From: DASXZH01 sp036502005
Lineage (GTDB): Bacteria > Armatimonadota > Fimbriimonadia > Fimbriimonadales > Fimbriimonadaceae
Assembly: GCA_036502005.1 (NCBI GenBank)
Contig: DASXZH010000011.1
Span: 1-64,000 of the forward strand
Direction of reading: 5' to 3'
DNA length: 64,000 nt
Position 1 is the stretch's first letter. Every line of letters starts with the position of its first letter. Positions 40,205 through 48,143 of this stretch are shown here, in pieces. Made by a program: the position numbers and the translations under genes. The notes beneath the pieces were generated by a model. The model made no database searches and was not told the DNA's origin. It saw only the letters and a list, made by a program, of their open reading frames with translations.

Positions 40205-40654
40205 ATGGATCAAGATTTTCGCCTGCCCGAACCGACCGAACCAGTGACTGAGGCCGAAGTGCGCGCTCTTGTGGAACGGTTTGGAGAGCGCCAATCCTTG
40301 GGCCGCGACCAGACAACGGTGCGGGACGTGGCTGAAGCGCTTCAAGTCGAATCATCTACCGTAGGGAGCATGCTGGTCGAACTACGACGATCGACGGGCC
40401 AGCGCGAAATCCAAGAAAGGCTGGACCGGCTGGAACAAGAGAACGCTGAACTCCGTGTAAGGGCTCAAAGTCAGGTGGGACCGACGATCAGGTCCTACGG
40501 AGATAATACGGTGCGACTGGCGCTTCTCGCTGGACTAGGTTTCGTTGTTGTGTTGACCATAGTGGGGGGTCTGGTGGGCGAACGCCAGTGGTGGCTCGGC
40601 GTCGTGCCCGCCGTTTTCGCGCTTATCGGCTTGAGCAGGTTTCGGCGCTCCTGA
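40205..40654 (+). CDS. Membrane protein with N-terminal helix-turn-helix-like region
   Basis: A 149-residue protein. ATG 40205 is chosen because GTTACT lies six bases upstream as a -10-like box; an upstream in-frame start at 40175 overlaps that box. Residues about 15-65 are a helix-turn-helix-like stretch (TTVRDVAEALQVESSTVGSM), residues 65-90 a coiled coil (RLDRLEQENAELRVRA), and residues 103-145 two membrane helices (LALLAGLGFVVVLTIVGGLV and a second). Function unknown; it could be a membrane-tethered regulator. Confidence 0.6.
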   Translation: MDQDFRLPEPTEPVTEAEVRALVERFGERQSLGRDQTTVRDVAEALQVESSTVGSMLVELRRSTGQREIQERLDRLEQENAELRVRAQSQVGPTIRSYGDNTVRLALLAGLGFVVVLTIVGGLVGERQWWLGVVPAVFALIGLSRFRRS

Positions 40655-40683
40655 CGTGGTGTGCGGTCGAAGGATTCTAATCA

Positions 40684-41382
40684 TTACTCCTCCGCCAAGC
40701 GTCGCAATTGCTCCTTGGCGTCCCTCGCGACCAACCCACCGTGATAGGCAACGATCTGCTCTACATCCAAAGCAGCCAGCTTTCGTATCGATTCCTTCGC
40801 CGTTGCCATGTCAGGCGTAGCTTGCTCCATCGCTCCCTGCAGCGTCCCATCATTAGAAGTCAAAGCATCACCCGTGATCAACGTGCGGGTTCGGTTGAGA
40901 TACAAGCTAATATGCCCCAAAGTATGCCCTGGCGTGGCAATGATTTGGACTCCGCCCGCCAGATCCAACACCTCACCGTCCTTCAATGCTACATCGACGG
41001 GGCATCTTTCCAAAGCTTCTAACATGGCCTTGAAGGCAGGATTTTGCTCCAACCGTTCTGGTGGCGGGATCTTATAGCCCGGCAGGGTGCCGTCAATGTA
41101 GGGAATCTCAACGTCCAGAGCAAGGACTTGGGCCCCGGTCGCTTCCTTCAGCGCCTTTAGCGAGCCAATATGGTCGACATCTTGGTGCGTGATGAGGATC
41201 CGTTTGAGATCGCCGCGAGAAATCCCCTCCTCGGCAAGTTTCTCTAAAATCAGGGCGGCTTGGCCAGGTAATCCCGTGTCTACCAGGGTCGCACCCTTGT
41301 CGGCATCCAGAATCACGCTGACGTTCATAATCCACTCGTTTAAAGGCAACTCCAAAACTACCAAATCGTCGTTTACTCTCAC
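40684..41382 (-). CDS. Metallo-beta-lactamase-fold hydrolase
   Basis: A 232-residue MBL-fold protein. The metal motif is THQDVDHIG, the H-x-D-x-DH variant of HxHxDH common in this subfamily. Further ligands are in TPGHTLGHISLYL and TLITGDALTS, and AYHGG near the end supplies the last His. The start is GTG 41382; AGGAGGT lies 12 bases upstream, and an out-of-frame ATG lies between them. Likely a cytoplasmic thioesterase or glyoxalase II-like hydrolase; the substrate is not predictable. Confidence 0.88.
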   Translation of the reverse strand: MRVNDDLVVLELPLNEWIMNVSVILDADKGATLVDTGLPGQAALILEKLAEEGISRGDLKRILITHQDVDHIGSLKALKEATGAQVLALDVEIPYIDGTLPGYKIPPPERLEQNPAFKAMLEALERCPVDVALKDGEVLDLAGGVQIIATPGHTLGHISLYLNRTRTLITGDALTSNDGTLQGAMEQATPDMATAKESIRKLAALDVEQIVAYHGGLVARDAKEQLRRLAEE

Positions 41383-41525
41383 AAAACATTTTTACCTCCT
41401 AAAAAGAATCCGCGCTGGGCTGATTAACGATGAAGTCGCGCCATTAAACGAGATAGAGCACGAGCGCAAGAGCGTTACTAAAAGAAAACTGTTTATTAGG
41501 GCCTATCGACATCCGGCACCCTTAG

Positions 41526-41537
41526 TAAACTGGATAC
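41526..41537 (+). promoter_or_regulatory. -10 box adjacent to the hicB start codon
   Basis: TAAACT at 41526-41531 ends six bases before ATG 41538, and no Shine-Dalgarno sequence is present. The string TAAACTGGATACATG is nearly the same as at rhaS (24037). A leaderless transcript is suggested. Confidence 0.5.
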
Positions 41538-41774
41538 ATGCGTGAGCAACTATACATTTATACAGCGCTCTATGTGCCATCAGAGGATTGGTGGGCGGCC
41601 AAAGTCGTAGAGATTCCAGGTGTGGTAACGCAAGGGAAGACCCTTGAAGAGGCACGTGAAAATCTTCAGGATGCTCTGGAACAGATGCTAGAGATTCTGC
41701 GAGAGGAGGCCGAGGAGTTTGGTAAAGGGGCATCAAATCGGATCTCAGAGCCCATCGTGCTCAAGGCCTCTTGA
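41538..41774 (+). CDS. hicB: HicB-family antitoxin
   Basis: A 78-residue protein with the partial RNase-H-like HicB fold: YTALYVPSEDWWAAKVVEIP followed by GVVTQGKTLEEARENLQDAL, where G-x-x-T-x-G-x-T-x-E-E-A is the family signature. HicB neutralises HicA and autorepresses the operon. Its stop overlaps the TTG start of hicA, which is frameshifted here, so HicB may persist without an active toxin. Confidence 0.88.
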   Translation: MREQLYIYTALYVPSEDWWAAKVVEIPGVVTQGKTLEEARENLQDALEQMLEILREEAEEFGKGASNRISEPIVLKAS

Positions 41775-41964
41775 AGCGATCAGAGCTTCTTCGCCATATT
41801 GAGAAGAGTGGATGTCAGATGGTGCGCGATAAGGGAAACATAGCTTTGATGCAAATCCGCTGAATGGGAAGCGTGCGGCGGTTCCGCGCCATATCGAAAT
41901 CAACACGATTACATCCCAAGAAATATGCAAGAGTTTAGGAATTCCTAAACCACCTGGTAGATAA
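41771..41964 (+). pseudogene. hicA: HicA toxin, single-base frameshift
   Basis: TTG 41771 overlaps the hicB stop. The first part reads MKRSELLRHIEKSGCQMVRD, the HicA start, then stops early. One base earlier in phase the rest of the family follows: KHSFDANPLNGKRAAVPRH, then IEINTITSQEICKSLGIPKP to a TAA at 41962-41964. The region is 194 bases, one short of 65 codons; adding one G to the GGG at 41833-41835 restores the whole 64-residue toxin with its catalytic His (KHS). HicA is an mRNA-binding ribonuclease toxin; this copy is inactive as written. Confidence 0.9.
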
Positions 41965-42002
41965 GCCCGGAGCTACCGTTCGCGAAAAACCCGGCCCGGG
42001 AT

Positions 42003-42030
42003 GGTTCAAATCGCGTGCACTTCGGAGTTT
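42003..42030 (+). repeat. Short repeat related to the stem-loop copies
   Basis: GGTTCAAATCGCGTGCACTT followed by CGGAGTTT shares GTTCxAATCGCGTxCACTTCGG with 37472-37502. It also resembles the 3' part of the tRNA-Glu gene (GGTTCGAATCCCG...TTCGGAGT) with a few extra bases. No full cloverleaf can be folded here. Confidence 0.45.
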
Positions 42031-42114
42031 CACTCTTACCGACAGTTCCCAATTTGATTCATGCAGTTCCCGCTATAGGGCTGTCAGGATGGGCTTCATA
42101 ATGAAAACAGAGCC

Positions 42115-42801
42115 ATGGAACATTCAAGCGATTCGAATGGAGCCTCCGGAGAGTTTGTAACTGAAACTTTCGAATACGACGGTGGGCGGCAGGTCACGGT
42201 ATACCTCCCCGCGAGTTCGCCGGAGGCGTTCGTCTTCGCCGGTGATGGCCAGCGAATCTGCAAATGGGGGCGGATACTAGAGAGGGCGGGGACGGTGCCC
42301 ACAATGGTGGTCGGTGTACATGGGTTAGCCGACGAGATGGCGCGACTTCACGAATACTCGCCCGGCATTGAGCCCGAGCGGTTCGCGGCGCACGAAAGGT
42401 TTTTCGTAGAAGATGTTCCCCGATGGGTTCAAACCCGATTCGGGTTGCTGCTTCCCAAGGAGCGCACTGCTGTGTTCGGTGTCTCGGCGTGCGGAGAGCT
42501 TGCCCTAGCTTTAGGGCTCCGACATCCGGAGGTCTTCGGCGCAATCTTTTGCGCTTCGCCCGGAGCCGGTTTCAGGCCTCCAGGTGTTTTGCCGAAGCCG
42601 TTTCCGCGCACCTATCTTGTTGCCGGCACGGAAGAGCCGTTCTTCCTGGATAACGCGAAACGGTGGATGGAAGCACTTACTTATTCAGGGGTCGAAACAA
42701 TTATGAAAGAGCGAACCGGAACCCATGGCGGAGCATTCTGGCGGGAAGAATTCCCGCTGATGGTGGAGTGGGCTTTTCGGGCGATGAGGCGGCCCAGGTA
42801 A
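42115..42801 (+). CDS. Putative esterase (enterochelin-esterase-like alpha/beta hydrolase)
   Basis: A 228-residue alpha/beta hydrolase of the putative-esterase (Fes/esterase D) type: VTVYLPASSPEAFVFAGDGQ at the start, the nucleophile elbow FGVSACGELALAL with Ser in GxSxxG near residue 123, YLVAGTEEPFF carrying the acid region, and GTHGGAFWREEFP with the catalytic His near 204. No signal peptide, so it is probably cytoplasmic. Next to a glycosidase and a sugar transporter, it may de-esterify oligosaccharides; this is inferred. Confidence 0.8.
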   Translation: MEHSSDSNGASGEFVTETFEYDGGRQVTVYLPASSPEAFVFAGDGQRICKWGRILERAGTVPTMVVGVHGLADEMARLHEYSPGIEPERFAAHERFFVEDVPRWVQTRFGLLLPKERTAVFGVSACGELALALGLRHPEVFGAIFCASPGAGFRPPGVLPKPFPRTYLVAGTEEPFFLDNAKRWMEALTYSGVETIMKERTGTHGGAFWREEFPLMVEWAFRAMRRPR

Positions 42802-42804
42802 CCC

Positions 42805-43206
42805 ATGCAAAGCGCGGCCCTCATCATCATAACGGCCTCGGGCCTTTGGCTCGTGGCAGTTTCATTTTTGATGGCACGGAAACCCCAATACTCCCTCCAA
42901 ATTTTCGAAAGAATGACGACGAGTTTGGCAGGATCCAACTGGCGGCTTCAACTGACCGAACAGGGCCTGAGAATCCTTGCCGGCGTGGCGCTAATTGTTC
43001 GTTCGCCTCTATCAAAGTTGCCGTTGGGCTTCAAAGTGGCTGGCTGCTGCCTCGTTATTTCTTCGCTTGTGATCTTGCTGCTGCCAATTCAAAGTCACGC
43101 TTCCTATGGCCGCTGGTGTTCGCGGTGGCTTAGCCCGTTGTTGGTTCGAGTCTTGTCACCGGTACCGGCAATTGTCGGCGCCGGAATCGTCTGGGCCGCC
43201 GTCTAA
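42805..43206 (+). CDS. Three- or four-TM membrane protein
   Basis: A 133-residue protein, ATG 42805, 3 bases after the esterase stop. Hydrophobic helices lie at about residues 3-22, 56-66, 75-93 and 110-132. No family recognised. Close spacing on both sides (12 bp to the glycosidase) makes it part of the same forward operon. Confidence 0.65.
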   Translation: MQSAALIIITASGLWLVAVSFLMARKPQYSLQIFERMTTSLAGSNWRLQLTEQGLRILAGVALIVRSPLSKLPLGFKVAGCCLVISSLVILLLPIQSHASYGRWCSRWLSPLLVRVLSPVPAIVGAGIVWAAV

Positions 43207-43218
43207 CCGGAGTTTTAA

Positions 43219-45303
43219 ATGACCATACCTCTCACTCTTATAGCACTCAGCGCCCTTGCCGGGTTAGCTAGCTCTGCCACGCCTATAGATCGCCACGCGT
43301 TGGTTACACGGCACGACGTGGTGCTTACCGCGTTTGATGGGGAGCATTCGCTCCAAGTCGGCAATGGTGAGCTTGCCTTTGGGATGGACATCACCGGGCT
43401 GCAAACTTTCGCGCCATTCAACACCATGTCCCAATGGGGGTGGCACAGTTCGCCCCTTCCACCGGGACAAACGGTCGCGGACTTCAAAGGGCAGATCTGG
43501 GACACTCACTGCCGGCCGGTGCGCTACATGATGGAAGACCGGGCTCATCCAGAGCTTTCGACGTGGATGGCAACGAACCCTCACCGCATCAATCTCGGAC
43601 GGCTTGGATTGGAGCTACTGAGGAAGGATGGTTCGCCGGCCGTCGTCGGCGATCTCAAAAACACGCGGCAGCATCTTGACCTCTGGCACGGCATCGTGAC
43701 AAGTGAGTTCGATTTTGAAGGCGACCATATGCAAGTGACAACTGCCTGCCACCCTTCAATCGACGCCATAGCGGTGCGGATTCAGTCTCCCTTAATCCAA
43801 TCGGGCAGGCTATCCGTTTTTCTCGCTTGCCCCGGCGACGACTCAAGTCAGTTCGCTAACTTTGTCGGAGATTGGGCTCATCCGGGCCATTTCGAAAGGG
43901 AGCCGACCAGCGAACCGAATCGCTTAAATCTCGTGCACCGGCTGGATAACCAGAGCTACCAGGTCGCCCTTTCTTGGAAGGGCGCGGCTCTCGAGTCGGG
44001 CTCAAACTCAATAAAACTCCGCGGAGATAAAGCCGACGAAATGTCCGTCGTTTGCGCATTCTCCCCCTCCACGCTTCCAAAAAAACTTCCCGATGCGGAG
44101 GGGGCCTTCGCGGCGTGCCGCAAGGAATGGCCGGCCTTCTGGAATCGCGGCGGCGCCATCGATTTCTCACAGAGCACCGACCCTCGCTGGAAAGAGTTGG
44201 AGCGCCGAGTCGTGCTTTCCCGATATCTCATGAAGGTCAACGAAGCGGGGTCGTTGCCTCCCCAGGAAAGCGGGCTTGTGAACAACGGCTGGTTTGGCAA
44301 GTTCCACATGGAAATGGTCTTATGGCACGAAGCCCAGTGGGCGCTGTGGAACCGGTGGCCTGAGATTGAAGGCAGCGTTAGCTTCTACAAAAAGCAACTT
44401 CAGGCGGCTAAGAAAAGGGCGGCCGACCAAGGCTATTCCGGGGCACGCTGGCCGAAGGCCCTCGGCCCACAAGGGCAAGAGTGGCCGCACGTCATTCACA
44501 GGACACTCATTTGGCAACAACCCCATCCGATCTTTTTCGCCGAACTCGACTACCGAGCCCACCCAACACGAGCGACCCTTAAGAGGTGGTTGCCAATTGT
44601 CGAGGCGACCGCAGATTTCATGGCATCGTATGCCTATCAGGACCCTAAGGACGGCCGCTACGTGCTGGGTCCCCCTCTCACCATCGTTTCTGAGAATACG
44701 GACCCACGAACAACCCAAAACCCAACATTCGAGCTGAGCTACTGGCGATTTGGGCTGCGAACTGCCCAAGAATGGGGCAGGCGGCTAGGCTTGGAGCCCA
44801 ACGAGAACTGGAACACGGTGCTAAAAAACCTGTCGCCGCTGCCCGAACAGGATGGGCTTTATGTAACGCACGAAGGCATAAAAGACATGTGGACGAAGTT
44901 CAATTTTGAGCATCCGGCCATCAGCGGAGCTTACGGGCTGCTCCCCGGCGACGGCGTCGACAAAGCGACCATGAAGCGCACATTGGACAAGATTGTGGCA
45001 ACTTGGAACTTCGAGAAAACATGGGGCTGGGACTTCCCAATGCTTGCCATGTGCGCCGCCAGGCTTGGCGATACCGATCGGGCCGTCGACTTCCTGCTCA
45101 CAAAATCTGCCGGATTCCAATTCGATGAGCGCGGATTGGCAACGGGCGGGCCGTTTCCGTACTTTCCTTCAAATGGCGCGCTGCTCTATGCAGTCGCTAT
45201 GATGGCGGCCGGTTGGGACGGCGCCCCAGAGCGAAACGCCCCTGGATTTCCGGATGACGGCAAATGGGTTGTTCGTTGGGAAGGGCTGAACCGGGCCCCC
45301 TAG
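43219..45303 (+). CDS. Secreted six-hairpin glycosidase (GH65/GH95-like)
   Basis: A 694-residue exported protein with a signal peptide of about 19 residues. An N-terminal beta-sandwich (to about 270) contains VGNGELAFGMDITGLQ. The helical (alpha/alpha)6 part has NNGWFGKFHMEMVLWHEAQW followed by ALWNR near 355, PTFELSYWRFGLRTAQEWG and GAYGLLPGD. These are landmarks of six-hairpin glycosidases related to GH65 and GH95. The exact substrate cannot be read. It probably acts on plant or microbial polysaccharide in the periplasm, feeding the ABC transporter encoded convergently. Confidence 0.75.
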   Translation: MTIPLTLIALSALAGLASSATPIDRHALVTRHDVVLTAFDGEHSLQVGNGELAFGMDITGLQTFAPFNTMSQWGWHSSPLPPGQTVADFKGQIWDTHCRPVRYMMEDRAHPELSTWMATNPHRINLGRLGLELLRKDGSPAVVGDLKNTRQHLDLWHGIVTSEFDFEGDHMQVTTACHPSIDAIAVRIQSPLIQSGRLSVFLACPGDDSSQFANFVGDWAHPGHFEREPTSEPNRLNLVHRLDNQSYQVALSWKGAALESGSNSIKLRGDKADEMSVVCAFSPSTLPKKLPDAEGAFAACRKEWPAFWNRGGAIDFSQSTDPRWKELERRVVLSRYLMKVNEAGSLPPQESGLVNNGWFGKFHMEMVLWHEAQWALWNRWPEIEGSVSFYKKQLQAAKKRAADQGYSGARWPKALGPQGQEWPHVIHRTLIWQQPHPIFFAELDYRAHPTRATLKRWLPIVEATADFMASYAYQDPKDGRYVLGPPLTIVSENTDPRTTQNPTFELSYWRFGLRTAQEWGRRLGLEPNENWNTVLKNLSPLPEQDGLYVTHEGIKDMWTKFNFEHPAISGAYGLLPGDGVDKATMKRTLDKIVATWNFEKTWGWDFPMLAMCAARLGDTDRAVDFLLTKSAGFQFDERGLATGGPFPYFPSNGALLYAVAMMAAGWDGAPERNAPGFPDDGKWVVRWEGLNRAP

Positions 45304-45311
45304 CCAAGCAA

Positions 45312-46418
45312 CTAAAGCACGTCGACTGGCATGCTGCCGTTTCGCAGAGACTGGGTCGCTGCGTATCCTGCGGCAACCGACATCCGAGCGGCCATCGGTG
45401 ATGTGTCTGTTTCGCCACCCTCCTTCAGGTAGCGAATGAACTCCGCCAGGATCGCCGGATCCGCGCCCGCGTGGCTGCCTTCCGCTTCAGGCATGATCTC
45501 CTCCAAATCGGCTTCAGGCGGATATCCCGTTTTGCAGGTGTTCCACAGGCGAACAACTGAGCCAGGGCCATCGCCAAAATTTTCGATTCGCCCCTCATCA
45601 CCAATGATCGTGTAGTTGCGCCATGCGTCCGGGGTAAACATACAGTGCTGATAACTGGCCAAGACCCCGTTGTCGAGTTCCATCAGCATCATGCTTACAT
45701 CCTCGACATCGACGACCGGGTTCAGTGAGTCGAGCGAGGAAGGCGGCCAGGTTTTGCGAAAACTAACCTCGATGTCGGCACTTTGGCGGCCTTCAATATT
45801 GCCGTACACCATCAGCTTTCCCATGGCGGTCACGCGCTTTGAATAACCGCCGCAGAGCCAGTGCAGCACATCGATATCATGGGCGCCCTTCTGAAGCAAA
45901 AGCCCCGTCGACTTCGTTCGGTCAGCGTGCCAATCTCGGAAATACGCATCGCCGCCGTAGTTCACAAAATGCCGACACCACGCGGTTTTCACATTCCCAA
46001 TCAGGCCCTTGTCGATCATGGTTTTCATCGCCCGAATGACGGGGAAATGTCGCATATTGTGGCCTAGGTAAAGCTTTGTCCCAGTCCGGGCCGCCGTGTC
46101 CAGAATCTTGTCGCATCCATCAACCGTGATTGCCATTGGCTTCTCCAAATAAACCGGCAGACCGGCCTCAAGGCAGGCAACGGTCTGCTCGTCATGCAAA
46201 TAATCAGGAGACAGGATGAAAACCGCGTCCAGACCACGGTCCAATAAATCTCGGAAATCGGCAGTGACGAATGCATCGCTGCCCACCAAATCCCTAAATC
46301 GCCGATAAGAAATCTCGCGAAGATCTGCAAGGGCTGTCAGCTCAAAACCGTTCTCCGGTTGGTGGGCAAGCTCCGCAAGAGGGCGACGTAAACCCCAGCC
46401 AATAACTCCAAACCTCAT
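45312..46418 (-). CDS. Gfo/Idh/MocA-family NAD(P)-dependent dehydrogenase
   Basis: A 368-residue protein. The N-terminal Rossmann domain reads FGVIGWGLRRPLAELAHQPE, then AVFILSPDYLHDEQTVACLE and LPVYLEKPMAITVDGCDKIL, where EKP is the family's cofactor/catalytic motif near residue 93. The C-terminal dehydrogenase domain includes GAHDIDVLHWLCGG with the catalytic His near 182. Such enzymes oxidise or reduce sugars and inositols. It is the last gene of a four-gene minus-strand operon with a sugar ABC importer and probably handles the imported sugar. Confidence 0.9.
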   Translation of the reverse strand: MRFGVIGWGLRRPLAELAHQPENGFELTALADLREISYRRFRDLVGSDAFVTADFRDLLDRGLDAVFILSPDYLHDEQTVACLEAGLPVYLEKPMAITVDGCDKILDTAARTGTKLYLGHNMRHFPVIRAMKTMIDKGLIGNVKTAWCRHFVNYGGDAYFRDWHADRTKSTGLLLQKGAHDIDVLHWLCGGYSKRVTAMGKLMVYGNIEGRQSADIEVSFRKTWPPSSLDSLNPVVDVEDVSMMLMELDNGVLASYQHCMFTPDAWRNYTIIGDEGRIENFGDGPGSVVRLWNTCKTGYPPEADLEEIMPEAEGSHAGADPAILAEFIRYLKEGGETDTSPMAARMSVAAGYAATQSLRNGSMPVDVL

Positions 46419-46439
46419 TGCCGAAAGAATACCGGCCCG

Positions 46440-47261
46440 CTACTTTACCGAGCCGGCGGTAAGTCCCTTCTCAAACCGGCTCTGCATAAGAACATAAAGA
46501 ATGGTCACCGGCATGGACAGCACCACCACGCCGGCAAAGATCACGTTCCAATTCTTCACATATTTGTCGGAAAGGAACTTCCAAAGCTGTAAGAAGGCTA
46601 AGTCACCGTGGCTCGCCCCCATCATCACGAACGCCTGCATAAAGTCATTCCAAATCCACAGCCCCCAGAAAACGACAACCGTTGCCGTACAGGGCCTTAG
46701 TATCGGGAAGATGATCTTCCAAAAAGTGCGGATGGGTCCGCACCCATCGATAACCGCCGCTTCCTCTAAAGATCGGGGAACGCCATCCAGAAACGCGCTA
46801 TAGATGAACACGCACAGGGGCAAACCCCAGGAGATGTAGTGCAGCCAGAGCGCGAAATACGTGAACTGGATTCCCAGCCACCGGAACTCTTGAAGGAGCG
46901 GAACCATAAGCACCTGGAAGGGAATAGCGAGGCCGGCGATAAAGAGTCCCCTTAGAAGCGGCCCAGTTGAGGTTAAGCGCCTTGTGATCGAAAATGCGGC
47001 TGGCGGGGCGAGTAGTAGCAAGCCCAAAATCACTGCGACTGTCATTAAAAAGCTGTTCAACATCGGCCGTCCGATGTTGGCTTGCTGAAAGAGATAGGCG
47101 TAGTTATTGAGATTAGGATGTTTGGGCAGCGCCACCGGAGACTGTGCGATCTCTGGCAACGACTTCACCGAGTTCAGCGCCGCCAGCAGGGTTGGCGCGA
47201 TGAAGATTAGTCCCAGCGCGAGCATCACCCCTTCCAGAAGTCCGAACCGCATCCTCCTCAT
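46440..47261 (-). CDS. Sugar ABC transporter permease (MalG type)
   Basis: A 273-residue CUT1 permease with six membrane helices. The coupling EAA-like loop is RSLEEAAVIDGCGPIRTFWK near residue 175. ATG 47261 overlaps the stop of the upstream permease (ATGA); a longer in-frame reading would lie within that gene. With its partner it forms the channel for an oligosaccharide or polyol. No ATPase gene is present here, so a shared MsmK-type ATPase encoded elsewhere must energise it. Confidence 0.9.
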   Translation of the reverse strand: MRRMRFGLLEGVMLALGLIFIAPTLLAALNSVKSLPEIAQSPVALPKHPNLNNYAYLFQQANIGRPMLNSFLMTVAVILGLLLLAPPAAFSITRRLTSTGPLLRGLFIAGLAIPFQVLMVPLLQEFRWLGIQFTYFALWLHYISWGLPLCVFIYSAFLDGVPRSLEEAAVIDGCGPIRTFWKIIFPILRPCTATVVVFWGLWIWNDFMQAFVMMGASHGDLAFLQLWKFLSDKYVKNWNVIFAGVVVLSMPVTILYVLMQSRFEKGLTAGSVK

Positions 47262-48142
47262 AGACTGCTCACGTTCTTGCCTGCCACCAGCCGCTGCTGC
47301 AAAATCGCGATTGCTGCCAAGACAATACAAACGGCAAGCGAAATGGAAGCGGCATAACCTTGGCGGTTATTGAGGACTCCAAGCCAATAGATGTGGTAGC
47401 CGATAGTGGACGTGCGGTAGCCCGGACCGCCCTGGGTAGTGACCACGATCTGGCCAAAAAGGTTGACCCCGTAAATGACCGACAACATCAAACAAAGGTT
47501 GCGGGTGGACCGAACGAGAGGCGCTTGGATGTGCCAGAAGACGGCGACCGCTTTCGCGCCGTCGATCTCGGCTGCTTCGAAAAGCTCGGAAGGAATCGAT
47601 TGAAGCGCGGCCAGATACAGAGTCGAAAAGAACCCAACCGAACTCCATACAATCAAAGCAAAGATGAAATAGGCAACCAGTTTGGGGTCGCCCATCCAGT
47701 CCTGCGTCCATGACCCGAGGCCGAGGTTTCTGAGGACTACGTTAATTGCTCCCTCTCGGTAGTTGGCCAAATACTGAAAGAGCAAACCGGAAATGAGAAT
47801 GCTGAGAATGTACGGATAGAAGAACAGGGCTCTAACCAGACCCTTTAGCCGGCGTACCCGGTCGAGAAGAACGCCAAGGATCAGCGCGCCGAAGGTGAAG
47901 GCGATCACCACGCCAACCGTCTCCTTTAACGTAAAAACGATCGAGGCAAGAAGCCGCTCGTCATGCAGCATTTCCTTGAAGTTAGCCAACCCGGTGAAAG
48001 AGGGGGTTTTGGTCCAGCCGTTCCAGTTGGTGAAGGCATAGCCAAAGCCGAGAAGGGCAGGGGCAACGAAAAAAGCAAGGTAGAGAAGTGCGGCAGGCCC
48101 GGTTAGGATGAGGGTTGCGAGCCTAGCCCTGCCTCGCCCCAC
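47258..48142 (-). CDS. Sugar ABC transporter permease (MalF type)
   Basis: A 294-residue CUT1 permease with six membrane helices. Landmarks are LTGPAALLYLAFFVAPALLG at the N-terminus, the EAA-like loop SELFEAAEIDGAKAVAVFWH near residue 195, and TQGGPGYRTSTIGYHIYW towards the end. It starts at GTG 48142, one base after the binding-protein stop. Confidence 0.9.
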   Translation of the reverse strand: MGRGRARLATLILTGPAALLYLAFFVAPALLGFGYAFTNWNGWTKTPSFTGLANFKEMLHDERLLASIVFTLKETVGVVIAFTFGALILGVLLDRVRRLKGLVRALFFYPYILSILISGLLFQYLANYREGAINVVLRNLGLGSWTQDWMGDPKLVAYFIFALIVWSSVGFFSTLYLAALQSIPSELFEAAEIDGAKAVAVFWHIQAPLVRSTRNLCLMLSVIYGVNLFGQIVVTTQGGPGYRTSTIGYHIYWLGVLNNRQGYAASISLAVCIVLAAIAILQQRLVAGKNVSSL

Positions 48143-48143
48143 T

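Noticed and set aside
42003..42030. A second tRNA gene suggested by GGTTCAAATC
   Set aside because: No acceptor, D or anticodon arm can be folded around it.
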